Below, in pieces: positions 14,210-29,560 of a stretch of DNA of 64,000 bases. The stretch lies in NCBI GenBank assembly GCA_038501195.1, contig JBBPUQ010000001.1, positions 62,001 through 126,000 of the forward strand, written 5' to 3'. The notes under the pieces are model-generated. The model worked only from the letters and a program-made list of their open reading frames with translations. It did no database searches and had not been told where the DNA came from. Source of the DNA: Nemania diffusa (lineage: Eukaryota > Ascomycota > Sordariomycetes > Xylariales > Xylariaceae). Position numbers and translations under genes: made by a program. Numbering within the stretch: the stretch's first letter is position 1; every line of letters starts with the position of its first letter.

Positions 14210-14949
14210 TAAACCGCAAAGTTTTACATATATAATAAATTTATAATTTAGTTTACATTTTTACTGTTACATTTTAGCTACTTTAAAGTTTTATTTTAGT
14301 TTATTTTGCAATTATTTTTAAAAACTTTTTTATATAACTTTGTATAACTAGTACTAATAGTAATTTATTATATAATAAAGCTTTTAATATTTAAATTAAA
14401 TAGCTTCGGTATTTTAAACTTATATAAAAAATTTTAAATAACATAAATAGTAAATAGTTATATAATAGAAGTTATATATAAATAACTATAGCTATTAATA
14501 AATAGCTACATTTAGTTATAAATAGTTAAACAAATATTAAAAGCAAAAAAACTTTTGTTTTTTATTTTTATTAGTTATGTAATAAAGTTTTTAATACTTA
14601 AATTAAATAGCTTTAATATTTTAAGCTTATATAAAAAATTTTAAACAATACAAGTAATAAATAGTTATATAATAGCAGTTAGTTGTAAATAATTATAGCT
14701 AATAGTAAATTGCTACAGTTAATAATAAATAGTTATACAATAATAAATAATTATATAATAATATTTAGTTATAAAAAATTATATAAAAATAAATAGTTAT
14801 ACAATAATAAATAGCTATATAATAATAAATAATTATGTAATAATATTTAGTTATAACTAAATATAATTATTAATAAGTAGCTACAACTAGTTATAATAGC
14901 TTTAAAATAGTAGTATGTTAAAAGTGCAGTATAATAGTTAAATTGTATT

Positions 14950-15310
14950 ATTTATAAAAAAAAACAAACAACAACTACGTTTTTAAATATATGAACTTTA
15001 AAAACTATTTGTAAAAAAAAACATATAATAGTTATATTTTTGAATATATAAACTTGAAAAATTATTTGTAAAAAAAAACAAACAATAACTATATTTTTGA
15101 ATATATGAACTTTAAAAATTATTTGTAAAAAAAAATATATAACAATTATATTTTTGAATATATAAATTTAAAAAACTACTTATAAAAAAGAACAAATAAC
15201 AATTATATTTTTAAATATATAAACTTTAAAAACTATTTGTAAAAAAAAATATATAATAGTTATATTTTTAAATATATAAACTTAAAAAACTATTTATAAA
15301 AAAGAACAAA
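14950..15310 (+). repeat. ~60 bp minisatellite, expanded array
   Basis: About seven units in duplication B copy 2, where the matching array in copy 1 has about three. This points to expansion or contraction after the duplication. Confidence 0.6.
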
Positions 15311-15789
15311 TAACTATTAAATTTAATATATTTGTAAATAATTTTTTTAATAGTTAATATAAAGTTTTAATATTACTGTTATATTAATTAAATATATATA
15401 TAAAATATTTAGTTAATAAATTTTTTTTATATAGTTAATTTTAATTATTATATTAATTATTTTAAACTATTATTTATATAATTAAATAAATATATAAGTA
15501 AACATTTTATAAGTAATTTTTAAACTTTTATATTAATTTTAAAACATATATAATAATTTTAAAATATAAAGCTTAAATTTAATAACAATAATTATATTTT
15601 TAAATATATAAACTTTAAAAATATAGTTTTTTTGAATTTGTATAAAAAATTTTAAATAATATAAGTATAAATAATTATATAATAATACTTAGTTGTAACT
15701 AAATATAGCTATTTATAAATAGCTACAGCTAGTTATAATAGCTATAAAATAGTAATATATTAAAAATATAATATAATAATTAAATTATA

Positions 15790-16080
15790 TTACTTGTAAA
15801 AAAAAACAAATAACAACTATATTTTTAAATATATAAACTTTAAAAATTATTTATAAAAAAAAACATATAATAGTTATATTTTTAAATATATAAATTTAAA
15901 GAATTATTTATAAAAAAAAACATATAACAGTTATATTTTTAAATATATAAACTTAAAAAATTATTTACAAAAAAAAACAAATAACAACTATATTTTTAAA
16001 TATATAATTTTGTAAAATTATTTGTAAAAAAAAACATATAATAATTACATTTTTAAATATATAAACTTTAAAAATATAGT
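15790..16080 (+). repeat. ~60 bp minisatellite, fourth array
   Basis: About five units, matching the array at 11240-11530 in duplication B copy 1. Confidence 0.6.
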
Positions 16081-16689
16081 TTTACTAGTTGTTTTATTAA
16101 AAATTGCAAATAAATATATAATTAATTAAGTTTAATAATTTAAAAAAAAACTTATAACTAATATAACTGTTTAAAATATTAAATATTTATATAAAAATTT
16201 ATATTATTACTTAAACTAATTATATATTTAATTATAATTAATTAAATAGTTTAAAATAATAAATAAATTAATAAGTAAATTTAGCAAAATATAGCAATAA
16301 ACATTTTATGTTTTATTAACAATTAACAAAAAAATTAAAAGCAGTATTAATATTGAACTATATAGCTGTTTTTGCAACTACTTAAAAACTTTATTTTAAT
16401 TTTTTAAGCTAATTTTACTGCTATTTAATAATTTTATTTTAATTTTTTAAGCTAATTTTATTACTACTTAATAATTTTATTTTAATTTTTTTTAGCAAAT
16501 TTTGTTACTACTTAATAATTTTATTTTAACTTTTTTAATAAACTTTATTTTAATTTTTTGTTTTATTGCACTATTACTTTTTTTAATTATTTACACTTAT
16601 TTTTTAGCTACAAAAACACAGTAGCTTAAAAAGTTTGTACTACTTTAGCACAACTTCGTATTTAATAAAATCAAATAAAAAATAATGCT

Positions 16690-16880
16690 TAGTTAAAAAA
16701 TAAAAAAAAGCAGAAAATATAACATAATATTTAATGTTTTTATTAAATATATAATTAAAAAGTAAAAAAAAGGAGAAAATATAATATAATATTTAATGTT
16801 TTTATTAAATACATAGTAAAAAAATAAAAAAATATAAAAAATATAATATAATATTTAATGTTTTAATTAAGTATATATAG
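16690..16880 (+). repeat. Three tandem units of ~62 bp
   Basis: Three consecutive units end in ATATTTAATGTTTT followed by an ATTAAATATATA-like stretch. They sit immediately after duplication B copy 2 and just before the drop in residual GC. Confidence 0.55.
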
Positions 16881-19800
16881 TTAATATAAAAAAAATAAAA
16901 CAAAATTTTAATTAAGTTAAATAAATACTTAAAGTTAACTTTAATTTATAACTTGTTATAATATAATTTTAATTATTTATTTATATTTATTTAAATTTTA
17001 ATAAATAATATTATTAAAAATTTCAAATTTTAAATTAATATTATTTTTTATATAAATTTTTATAACTAATATATTTAAAAGTTTAATTTATAATATTATA
17101 TTTATATTATTTATAAATAAATTATTTATATAAATAAAAAGCTTTATATAATATAAATTAAAAAATATAAATATTAATTTATAATTATAATTATTAATTT
17201 ATTATTTAATTTATTTATTTAAAATAATTATATTAACTTTTTATAAATTAATAATTTAAATAAAAATAAATAAATTATATAAATTTTTTAATTAATAAAT
17301 ATTATTTATATATATATTTTAAATATATTAAAAAATATATTATTATATAAAGTTTTTTATATAAAAGTTAATTTTAATTAATTATATAATTTAATTTTTT
17401 TAAATTAATATAATATATTTATTTATAAATATAATTTAAATATTATTAAACTTAATTAAATTGTTTTTATTTAAAATTTATTTAAATTTAATTTTAAATT
17501 TTACTATATAAAGCTTAGCTTTTTTTTAAATTAAAAATTTTGAAATTATAAAATTAAAAATATTGTTTATTTATAATTTAATAATATTAAATCTTTTAAA
17601 ACTATTATTAATAATTAATAAATAAAAATTATATAAAAAAACATTTATTTTAAATTTTTAATAATAATGTTTATAATATATTTTAAATTAATATAATTTT
17701 AATTTAATTAATTTATATAATAATTATATAATTTATAATATAGTTTTTTTAAAATATTTATTTTTAAATTTAACTAATAAATATATATAATTTTTTTATA
17801 TAAATTATTAATTAATTATATATACATTTATATAATATTTTATAATTTATATATTATATTATAATTTTAAATTAATATAAATTTAAAAGTTAAAATTAAT
17901 TATTAATTTATTTATTAAATTATTAATAATTATATAAATATAATATTTTTTTTAAAATTATTATATTTTTATTTAATTAATTAAAACTTTTTATATAATT
18001 AAATAGTTTTATTTTTAACTTTTTATATAAATTTTAATTTAAAAATTTAAATATTATAATATTTATTAAAATTATATTTTATAAATTTAAATATTTTTTA
18101 TATAAATAGTTTATTAATTTTTATTATATTAAACTTTTTAAAAAAATTTTAAATATATTAATAATATTATTTATTTATAATTTAATAATTAATTTATAAT
18201 TTTTTTTTTTTTATTTAAAAAATATAAAGTTTAATTATATAAAAAAAAATTAAAAACTATATTAATTTTTTAAGTTAAGTTTTTTTTTTAATATAATATT
18301 TATTAAAGCTAATAATATATTGTTTTTATTGTTTTATTTTATATTATTTATTATATAAAAATAAAACTTAATTTATATATATTAAAACTTTATAAATATA
18401 TTAATTATATTAATAATAATATTAAACTTTTTAATAATTTATATTTTATATAGTTTATTTTAACTTTATTTTTTTTATTATATAAATATTTTATATAAAA
18501 AAAAACTGTTTTATTAATTAATTATATAGTTAAGTTTAATTTTAGTTTATTTTTTTTAAAAATATTTTTATAATATTTTTATTAGTTTTTATTTTTTATA
18601 TAATATTAAAAAATAAAATAAAATTTTAATTTATTTATAACTAAATATTAAAAATAAATAATATTAATATAAAACTATTAAATTTTATAATATTATTTAA
18701 AGTTTTTATTATTATTTATAAAATATTTTTAATATATAATATTTATAATTTTAGTTTAATTTTAAAACTTTTTAAAACAAAAGTTTATATTTAAATTATA
18801 TATAATATAATTTAAAAAGTTTTAATATATATTAATTTAATATTTATAAAATACTTTTTATATAGTTTTTATATTTATTATATAAAAAATATTATAATTT
18901 AAAACGATATTATTATATTAATTATATATAATATTTATTTATTATTTATTTAAATAATATTAATAATTATTTTATAATTAAAATTATAATTATTTTTAAT
19001 TATAAATTTAAATTATTTAAAAACTTAATTATATAATTAATAATATTAATAACTTTTTAAATTTTTTTTAAAATAAATTAATTAATATTATAGTTAATTT
19101 AAGTTAATATTTTATATAATTTCTTTATATAAAAATATTTAAATTAATAATATAATTAATATAGTTTAATTTTAATAAAATATATATTAGTTTTATATAA
19201 ATTAATATTAAAAAATAAATATGTTTATTTATAAATAATATAAATTATTTTTTTATTTTTTTATATAATAATATTATTTATATTAAATTTAATATATATA
19301 TTTTTAAAGTTTTAATTTATTTTTATATAAAAATTTAACTTTAAATAAATTTTTAATTATATTTTTTTTATTATAAAATAATTAAAAGTTTTTATATTTT
19401 ATAGTTTTTTTTAATTTTTTAAATTATATTAAAAATTAAAAATAAATTAATTAATTAATATAATTTTATTATATAATTAAAAATTTTTATTAATTATATA
19501 ATAAAAATAAATATTATTTATTAAAAATTGCATTATTTTTTTAATAAATTTAATATTAATATTAAATTTTTTTATATTTAAATTTAAATAACTTTTAGTT
19601 ATTATTAAATATTAAAAAAACTTATTTAAAATAAATAATTTATTATAAATTATTTTATATAAATTAAAATATTAATTTTTAATATAAAAATGTTTTTATA
19701 AAATATAATTAATAAATTAATAATTTTTTTTATTATATATAAAATTTTTTTTTTTATATAATTAATTTAATTATATTTAATTTATAAATTTTTTTAATAT

Positions 19801-21778
19801 TTGTTAAATTTTTAGTTTTTTATATAATTAAAATTATATTTTTTATTTATTAAATAAATATTTTATAAAATAGTTATTTAATTATTATTTAAAATATAAA
19901 AATATATATAAAAGTTTATAAAAAACATTTTATAAATTTATTTTTAAAATATTAAAATTATTATTAAATTAAATATTTTATAATATATTTATATAATAGT
20001 TATATTTAATTAAACTTTATTTTTATAATTAATATTTAAAATTTATTAAATTTTTAATTGTTTATTAATTATTAATTTTAATATTTTATATAAAACTTTT
20101 TTAAAGTTTTTTTATTTTATTTATATAAAAATAATAAAAGTTTAATTAATTTAATATTAATTATAATTTATATTTATATAAAAATATATATTTATTATAT
20201 AATATATTTTATATTAAGTTTTATTTAATTTAATATTATATATAAAAAAGTTTTTTATATATTTTTTAAAAATATAAAAAAATATTATATAATATTAGTT
20301 ATTTAAAATGTTTAATTATTTATAAATATTAATAAATAATTTAGGTTTATTATTTAAAAAATTATATAATTTATTAAAATAATTATGTTGTATTTTTTAA
20401 ATTTTTAAAATATTATATATTTTTTTAATAAAATAATTTTATTTTATATAATTTTTATAAATATTAAATTTAAACAAATATTTAAAAATATTAAATTTAA
20501 ATATAAAATAAAAATAATTAAAAAAATATAACAAATAAAATATTTATAAATAAATAAAAAGTTAAATTAATAATTTATAATATTTATATAATTATTTTTT
20601 AATTATAAATTATAGAATTAATTATAAAATTTAAAAATAAACAATTTATAAAACGTTTTTTAATTATATAATTTTTTATTAAATTAAAAATTGTTTAATA
20701 AAAAATATTTAATAAATAAAAAAAAAAAAAATATTATTATAAAAATAATTTATATTAATAATTTAAATTTAAATTTTAATTTTTATATAAAAAGTTTTAA
20801 TTATATTTAATAAATAAATAATTTATTTATATATTTTAATAATTTTATAATATATTATTTTTTTAAAATTTTAACTAATTAATAATATTTAGTTTTTATT
20901 ATATAACTTTTTAATATTATAATATTAATTTTTTTTTATATTGAAAAGTTAATTATTATTTAATATAATAGTTAGTTAATTTAATTAAATTAATATTTTA
21001 TTTATTTTTTTAAATTTTTTTTATATATTTTAAAAGATTTTTATTTAATATATTTTAAATATATATATTTTATTAATTTATAAAATATATTTATATTTAA
21101 ATATTATTAAATTATTATAAAAATATTAATAAATTATTTTTAATATTTTTTATTTAAATATTTTTATATAAATATAATATTAATTTTAAAATATTTAATA
21201 ATTTTATTATATAAAAAGTTATAATTATATTAATATTATATTTTAGTTTTTTATTAAAATTATTATTTAAACTTGTATATATAATAAAATTATTTAATAA
21301 AAAATATTAATTATTTGTTTTTTTTTATATATATATTTTTTATTTAAAAAAAAAAATATATATATATTTATATAATTAATTATAAATAATAGAAATTTTC
21401 TAAGTAATAACATTATTTACTATTATTTTTTTTATATAAAAATGTTTTTTATTTAAATTAAAAAAAAATATATTTATTTAATAAAGTTTTTAATTATTAA
21501 AAATATAAACTAATATTTTTATTTAATTATTTTTTTAATTAAAATTTCAATATAAATTAAAAAAAAATACAATTTATAAATTTTAACTATTAAATAAATA
21601 TTAATTATTAAAATATAAACGTTTTTTTTTTTTTTAAATTAAAATAATAATATTTGTAAAAAAATATTAAAAAAATTAAAAAACATTAAAAATTTTAATT
21701 ATTAAATAATTTAATGTTATAAAAAGAAATTAAAAAAAAAATAATGTTATATTATTATAAAAACATAATTAATAAATA

Positions 21779-22040
21779 TAATTAAAATTAATTAAATAAA
21801 ATAATAATAAAAAGTAAAATATAAATTAAAAAAAAAAAAATTTATAATAATTTTTAAAACTTAAAGTTTAAATGTATATATAAATCTTTATAAATTTTTA
21901 TAAATTTTTATAAATTTTTATTTAATTTATAAATATATATAAATGTTATTTTTATTATAAATGTTAATTAATATAACTTATTTTAAAAATATATTATTTT
22001 TATATAAGCTTTTTTATTTAAAACTTTTAAAACTTTTTAT
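21779..22040 (+). repeat. Diverged direct repeat C, copy 1
   Basis: About 260 bp that aligns with about 29307-29560, including a shared (TTTATAAATT)-like tandem stretch, here with more units, and a shared tail reading TTTAAAACTTTTAAAA. The matching region is 7.5 kb away in the same orientation. Confidence 0.55.
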
Positions 22041-25000
22041 TAAAATATTAAATATAAAAAAATGCTTTAATAATTTAATTAATTATTAAATTATAAATTT
22101 ATATAGTTTATTTTTTTTTTAGTTTTTTTTTTTTTATACTTTGTTTATTTTTTTTTTATTTTTTTTTTAAATTTAATTATTTTAACTATAGCTGTTTTTT
22201 TTTATAAAAAAAGTTTATATTATTTTTAATATTTTTTAATTAATTTATATATATGTTATAATTAATATTTTATATATTATTAATTATATTTATAACTTTA
22301 TTTTTTTTATTTAATAAAATAATTAAATTTATTTTTTTTATAATTTAAATAATAATAAAACAATATTTTAACTTTAGAAACTTTTTTATTTTTTATATTT
22401 TTATTAAAATATTAATTAGTTTTAACTAATTTAAAAAAAAACATAATATAATAAAAAAAGTTCTTATTATTATATATTAAATATAATTAAACTATTATTA
22501 TAACAAAATAAATATAATAATATTTAAAAAAGTTTAATTTATAAATTAAATTATTAATTCTTTATTTAATAGTTTATAAGTTTAGTTTTTATTAAAAATA
22601 TTTTTAAAAAAACTGTTTAAATAAATAATAACTATTATATTAATATAAAAATACTTTATTTTTAATTTTAAACTTAAATATATAATATTTATAATTAAAA
22701 TATTTTTTAGTTAATATTATAACAAAATTTATTATTAATTTAATATTTTATTTTAAATAATTATATATTATTTATATATTTTTTAATATTAATAATTATA
22801 TTTAAAAAACTTAATAATTTAAATTTAAATAATTATTTATATAAAATATATTATATAATTTATAATTATATAATATTAAAGTTTTATTATAAAATAAAAA
22901 CTAATTAAACTTAGTTTAATTTAAGTTTAATAAAATTGTAATATTAAATTATAATTTTTATAATTTAGTTTTTATATTTAAATAAATTATTTTTTTAAAA
23001 ATAATATATAGTTATTATTAAAAGCTTTATATTTAATACTTTTTAAAAATTTTATTAAAAATTTAATATAAACTTATAGTTATAATTAAAAATAATTTTG
23101 TTAAAATTTTTTTAATTGTTTAGTAATAATTGTTTAATTAAATATTTTTAATTATTAAAAATAAACAAAGTTTTTTTAAAAATATAATAAATAATAATTA
23201 TTATATAATTATATATTTTATAATATTTGTATTTTTTTAATTGTTATAATATTTTATCAATATTAATTAAATATAAAACTAAAATAAAATTAATTATAAT
23301 AATTTATATAAATAAAATATAAATTAATTGAATTAATTAAAAATTTATAATTAGTTTTTAATAGTTTATTTAATTAAATTTATACTTTAAACAATATTTT
23401 TTATATTTTTTTATTAATTATATTTTATAATAAATAAAATAATTTTTAAAATTATTTATTATATAGTTTAACTTTATATAATATTTTTTATTATATATTG
23501 TTTTTAATATATATTTTATTATATTATAAAATATATATAGCTTTTTAATTTTAATATATATATTATAAATTAATTTATTTATAATATAAAAAAAATAAAT
23601 AAGTTTAAAAAAATTTACAATGTTTATATTAATATTATTATATTAATTTTTATTAATATATAATTTTTTTAATATTTTTATATATTTAAAATTAACTTTA
23701 TAAACTTTTTAAAAATTAATTTATTAAAAATTGTTTATAATAGCTTTAATAATATATTTTATAATATTTTATATAAAATTTAAAACTATTAATTTATTAA
23801 AACATTTTAACTTTTTATTTTTTTTTATAATGTTTTTTATAGTTTAAAAATAACTTAATATATTTAAAACATAGTTTAAATAATTTAAAAAGTAATAAAT
23901 TTAAAATTTATATTAAAATAAATAAAGTAAAAAGTTTATTAATTAATTATTTGTTTAATTAATTATAAAAATATTTAATATTATTTAATTTATAATATTT
24001 TTAACAATAAAATAATTTATAAATATTATTATTAATTATTTATTAAAATATATTATTATTTAAAATCAACAACAATTTAAATATATTATAAATCGAACTT
24101 TTGTAAAAAAAAAATTTTATTTAATTATTATTTATATTTGTTTATATAAAACACTATTATTTTAAAACTATATTAAAACGATTTATTTATTTATAAATAT
24201 AATATTTTATTAAAATTATAATAATAAATTATAATTTTATTATATATTATTTTTAATATTGTTTTTAAAAATAACTATTTAATATTAATAAGTTTATAAA
24301 AAATAAATTAATAATATTTTTTATATTAATTTAAATTTTTATTAACTATATATTTTTTTTGCTTTTTTTTAATTAAAAGTTTAAATTTATATTTTTATAA
24401 AAGTTTAACTAATTATATATAATAAAATAAAAAATTTAAAAAAAAACTACTAGCGCTAAAATATTGTTTTAATACTTTTAAACTATTTAAAAAAGCAAAG
24501 TTTTAAAAAGCTTATATATGTTTTATTATAATTAACATTTTTAAAATATTAATATAAAACTTAAACAATTTAATTAATAAATATTTAATAAAAGTTTTTT
24601 TTAAAACTATAACAATATTATATAATTAAAATAAACTAAATATAATATTTAAATATTTAATATAATTAATAAAATTGTTTTAATAAATAATAATATTATT
24701 AATAAATATATAATAATAATATAAATAATAATATAATAATTTATTTATATATTTTTAAATATAAACAAATAAATTATAAAATTTTATAAAAATAATATTT
24801 AAGTTTTTTATTTTTTAAAAGCTAATAATAATAAATTAATTATAATAATAAAAATATATTTTAAATTAATAAAAAATTTAATTATATTAATAACTATAAT
24901 ATATTGTTTATTTAATAAATTATTTATTATATTTTATTATAAAAAAAAAAAAAAATTGTTTAATATTATAACTTTATTAAATATTTTTAAATTTATAATT

Positions 25001-28000
25001 ATTTAATTTTTATTTTAATTATAAATCTTTTTTTATATTATAAAAATAAAATAAATAAAAAGTGTTATTATATTAATTTATAATATATAATTTTTTTTAT
25101 ATAATTTATTATATATTATATTAAAAATATTTAAATTATATTTATTTAAAAAATATTTAAATTATATTTATTTAAAAAATATAAATATATATTTAGCTTT
25201 TATTTTTATTAATTATTAATAAAAAAAACTTTAAATTATTTATTTTTAAATATATTTATTTTATTTTTATTAGTTTAAATATTATATATTTTAATAATAT
25301 TTATAAATTTAATTATTTTAAATATATATTTAAAATAAATATATATATTTTTTTTTAATAATAGTTTTAAAAAAATTTATAAATATTTTTATATTTAATA
25401 AAATATAAATGTTTATAATTTTAAATTTTAAAAAGTTATTAAAAATTAAAATATATAATTTATTAATAAAAATTATATTTATATTTATAATTATATTAAA
25501 TATAATATTAAAAAAAAATATATTTAAAAATTATATATTTTTTATTTAATTTTTACTTTTTATTAATATATAACTAGTTATATTTATAAAAATTAATATA
25601 ATAATAACATTTTTTAATTTCTTTATATTATTTATTAATTTATTAAATATATTATTAATAATAAAAGCAGTAATAATTAAAAGTATTTTAAATTGAATAT
25701 TTATAAATATTAACAAATTAATAAAAGTTAAAAATTTCAGTTTAACTATTTTAAATAAAAAAATTAAAAATATAATTATTATAAATATAAAAGTTTTAAA
25801 ACTTGATTTATATAAATCAATTTTAACTTAGTTTTATAATTTATTTTAGTAAAAACTTTTAAATTATTTATAACTAATATAATTTTAAATATTTTTATAT
25901 TAAAAGTTATATTTATTATATTTTTATAAATAATTATAAAACAAAAGTTATAATTTATAAATAAAAGTTTATATTTAATTTATAAATATATATTTTTATT
26001 ATTTTATATATATATTTTTTTTTTATATAAAAACTTTAAATAATATAATAAAATTATTTAAATTATAAAAAGTAATAATATTATTTAAATAATTAATAAT
26101 AACATTATAAATTTAAAAGAAATTGTTTTTAAAAAATATATTTAATTATAAATAATTATTTATTAATTTCTTATTTTTTATATTTAATAATTTTAAGTTT
26201 TTTTTTATATTTATTTTTTATATATAAAATATAAATTTTGTTTATTTTATAAAAGCTATTTTTATATTATTAACTATAGTTATATTATTTTTTTTTATTT
26301 ATAATATATTTAAAAGGTTTTATATATAATTAATTAATTATAATATTAATGTTATATTAAAATTAATATAAATTTATATATTTATATTAATAAGTTTTAT
26401 ATATATATTAATATATATATATATATAATTTAAATATAAAGTTTTATTATAATAATTAAAATTAAAAGTTTTAATAATAAAAATATTTGTTTTAATAATT
26501 TTAATAAATTTAATATATATAAAAAAGTTAAAAATAACTATTATAAAAATTAATTCTTTATTAAAAGTTTTTAAAATTAAAAATAAATTTAAAATATTTT
26601 TAAATTTATAATTAATATTATTTTTAATAAATTAATATATTTTAAAATATTAAAATAATATATTATATAAATGTATTTTTATAATATAATAATTATATAT
26701 TTAATAAATATAACTTAAAAATATTAATAAATTTATATTATTTATAATATTTATAATATATATAATTACAGTTTAAAATATATAAAAAAAATTAATTATT
26801 ATTTTTAAGTTTTAAAAATAAAGTTTATTTTTTTAACTTTTTTTTAATATTTTTTTAAAAAAATATATATAGTTTTTTTTTTATTTTTTATTATAATATT
26901 TATTTTTATAACATTGTTTTTATTTGCAACTATTATTACAATTATAATTATAATTATAATTGTAGTTATAATTATTATGTTAATTATAGTTATATTTATA
27001 GTTATAATTATAGTTTTTATTTTAATAATAGCAATTATAATTATACTTTTAGCTATTATTATAGTTATTATTTTAGTTATATTAACAATAAAGTTTATTA
27101 TTAAAATATTGTTTTAATTTATAATTATAATAATTAAATTAATAATTAAACTTGTTATATAAAAGTTTTAAAATTTATATTAGTTTTTAAATAGTTATAT
27201 TAAAAAAATATTTTATTTTAAATTTTATATTAAAATATTATTTTATAACATTTTATTTAAAGCTATAATAAGCTTTTTTAAATTTTTATATATATTTTTA
27301 TAATATATTTTTAAATTTAAATAAATAAATATAATTTATAAAAATTTTATTTTATTAATTATAAAGACTTTTTATAATATTTTATTAGTTTATATATATT
27401 TTAATTTATATTAAATAAATTAAAACAATATGTTTTAATTTTTAACAATATTATATAAATAAAAAAAGCTATTTAAAAACTTTTAAATAGTTTAATTAAA
27501 ACAAATTTTAAATTAATTTTTTAACTTTTTCAATATTTTATTAAAACTAACTTTATAAAAGATTTATTTATTATTTATATTAATTTTATTGTTTTATTAA
27601 AATAATATTAATTTAATTAATAAATAATTAAATATTTAAAATATTAAATTAATGTTTAATAATATTAAACTTTTAATTAAAACATTAATATAGTTTATAA
27701 AAAAATAAACATTTATATAAATAATGTTTTTTTTATTAATAATTACTTTTTAATTATTAAAGTTTGTTTATTTAAAATTAAATATATTAATATTATTATG
27801 TTTAATTGTATATATATTACTTTTAATAAAACTTAAATTTGTTTTAAAAATAATATAATAAAACTTATATTTATTTTTTAAAATAAAATTATTATTACTA
27901 TTATTAACATTGTTAAAAAAAAGATTTTTAATATTAATACTTTTAAAAAAAAATAGCTACTTTTTAATAAAACTAAATATAAAAATAAATATAAAAACGA

Positions 28001-28638
28001 AAGCAAAATTTAATTTAAATATAAATAAAAATATAAACTTTAATATAAATATAAATATTAATATAAAATTAATATTAAATTAAAATATAAATATATTAAA
28101 ATTTATTAATAATTTAAATGTTTAGTTATAAAAAAAGTTATTAATAAATAAAAAAAGCAAAAATATAAAAAAATAAAAATAAAAAATAGTATAAATATAT
28201 TAAAATATTTAATATAAATTTTTTAGTTTATTTTTATAATTAAATTAGTTTTAATAATTAAACTATATGTTTTTTTTTTAATTAAAAAATTTCTTAAACT
28301 TTTTTATTATATTATTATTTAATTTTTTATATTTTTTTAATATTATTTATTAATTAATTAATATTATTTTTAAATAATTTACTTTTTTATTTTGTGATTT
28401 TTATATTTTATTAAAATAAATTATAATTAAAAATTTATAACTATATAATATTATATATATAATTAATAATAGTTTTATTTATTTTAAATTTAATTAAAAC
28501 AATAATAATTATATTAATATTAAAAGTTTTTAATAAATAATTAAATTTAAATTAAATTTATATAAATTAATTAATTAAATTAAAATATAAACTATTAAAT
28601 AATAAATTTAATGTTTTATTTAATAAATCTTTAAAAAA

Positions 28639-28641
<3 letters not shown>

Positions 28642-28673
<32 letters not shown>
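28642..28673. repeat. Poly-T tract of 32 bases
   Basis: An uninterrupted T run in the poorest-GC part of the block. Slippage or a reversed retroelement tail are both possible. Confidence 0.7.
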
Positions 28674-28675
<2 letters not shown>

Positions 28676-29306
28676 TTTTAGTTAATATAATAAAAATAAT
28701 ATAAAATAAACTATAAATAATAAAAATATTTATATAATTATTAATTAAAATATATATATTTTTAAATAATTAATTAAATAAAAAAAAATTTTATATTTTA
28801 AATAAACTTTTTTTAAAATATATATATTTTTAATTAAATTATTAAATATATTTTAATAACTGTTGTTTTTTTTATAATTTATTAAAAAATTAAATATATA
28901 TACTTTAATAAAAAAAATTTATAAACATTTATAAAATTAATAAATATTGTTATACTAAAATATATTTTTATAATTAAATATATTATTATTTTTTAAAATA
29001 TAAAAAAATATTATTAAATTTATTTTTTATATTAATATATTAAACTATTTATAAAATTTAATAATAATATAAAATAAAATAATATTAAATCAAAAGTAAT
29101 AGAAAAAAACCAAGCTATTAAAGCGTTAAATATTTTTATAATATTAATATTTGCATTTTTTAAATTAATTATAACAATTTAATACAAATATATATATATA
29201 TATTATTATTAATAAAAAAAGTTTTTTCAACTTTAAAAAATTTAAAAAATAATAATATAGTAATAGTTTAATTTAGTTTTATAATAAAACTACAAAAAAT
29301 ATTAAT

Positions 29307-29560
29307 TTAATAAATATAATTAAAAACAATTAAATAAAATAATAGTAAAAAATAAAATATAAATTAAATAAAAAAAAAATCTATAATAATTTTTAAAATT
29401 TAAAGTTTAAATATATATATAAATTTTTATAAATTTTTATTTAATTTATAAATATATATAAAAATTACTTTTTTTATTAATATTAACTAATATAGTGTAT
29501 TTTAAAAATATATTACTTTTATATAAGTTTTTTGATTTAAAACTTTTAAAAGCTTTTATT
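29307..29560 (+). repeat. Diverged direct repeat C, copy 2
   Basis: Partner of 21779-22040 in the same orientation, with fewer internal tandem units. Confidence 0.55.

Larger units (their letters stand above)
13430..16692 (+). repeat. Large direct duplication B, copy 2
   Basis: Second copy of the 9300-12145 segment. It is longer because of a 188 bp MITE at 14022-14209 and more minisatellite units: about seven between 14950 and 15310 against about three in copy 1. The C/T and G/A differences between copies fit independent RIP after duplication. Confidence 0.75.

Noticed and set aside
10120..16080. Regular repeats that might suggest a CRISPR array
   Set aside because: The units are contiguous AT-rich minisatellites without unique spacers, and the genome is eukaryotic.
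26914..27117. 67-codon ORF of almost only Ile, Val and Leu
   Set aside because: It is encoded by an ATT/ATA microsatellite-like stretch in the AT block and is not a plausible protein.
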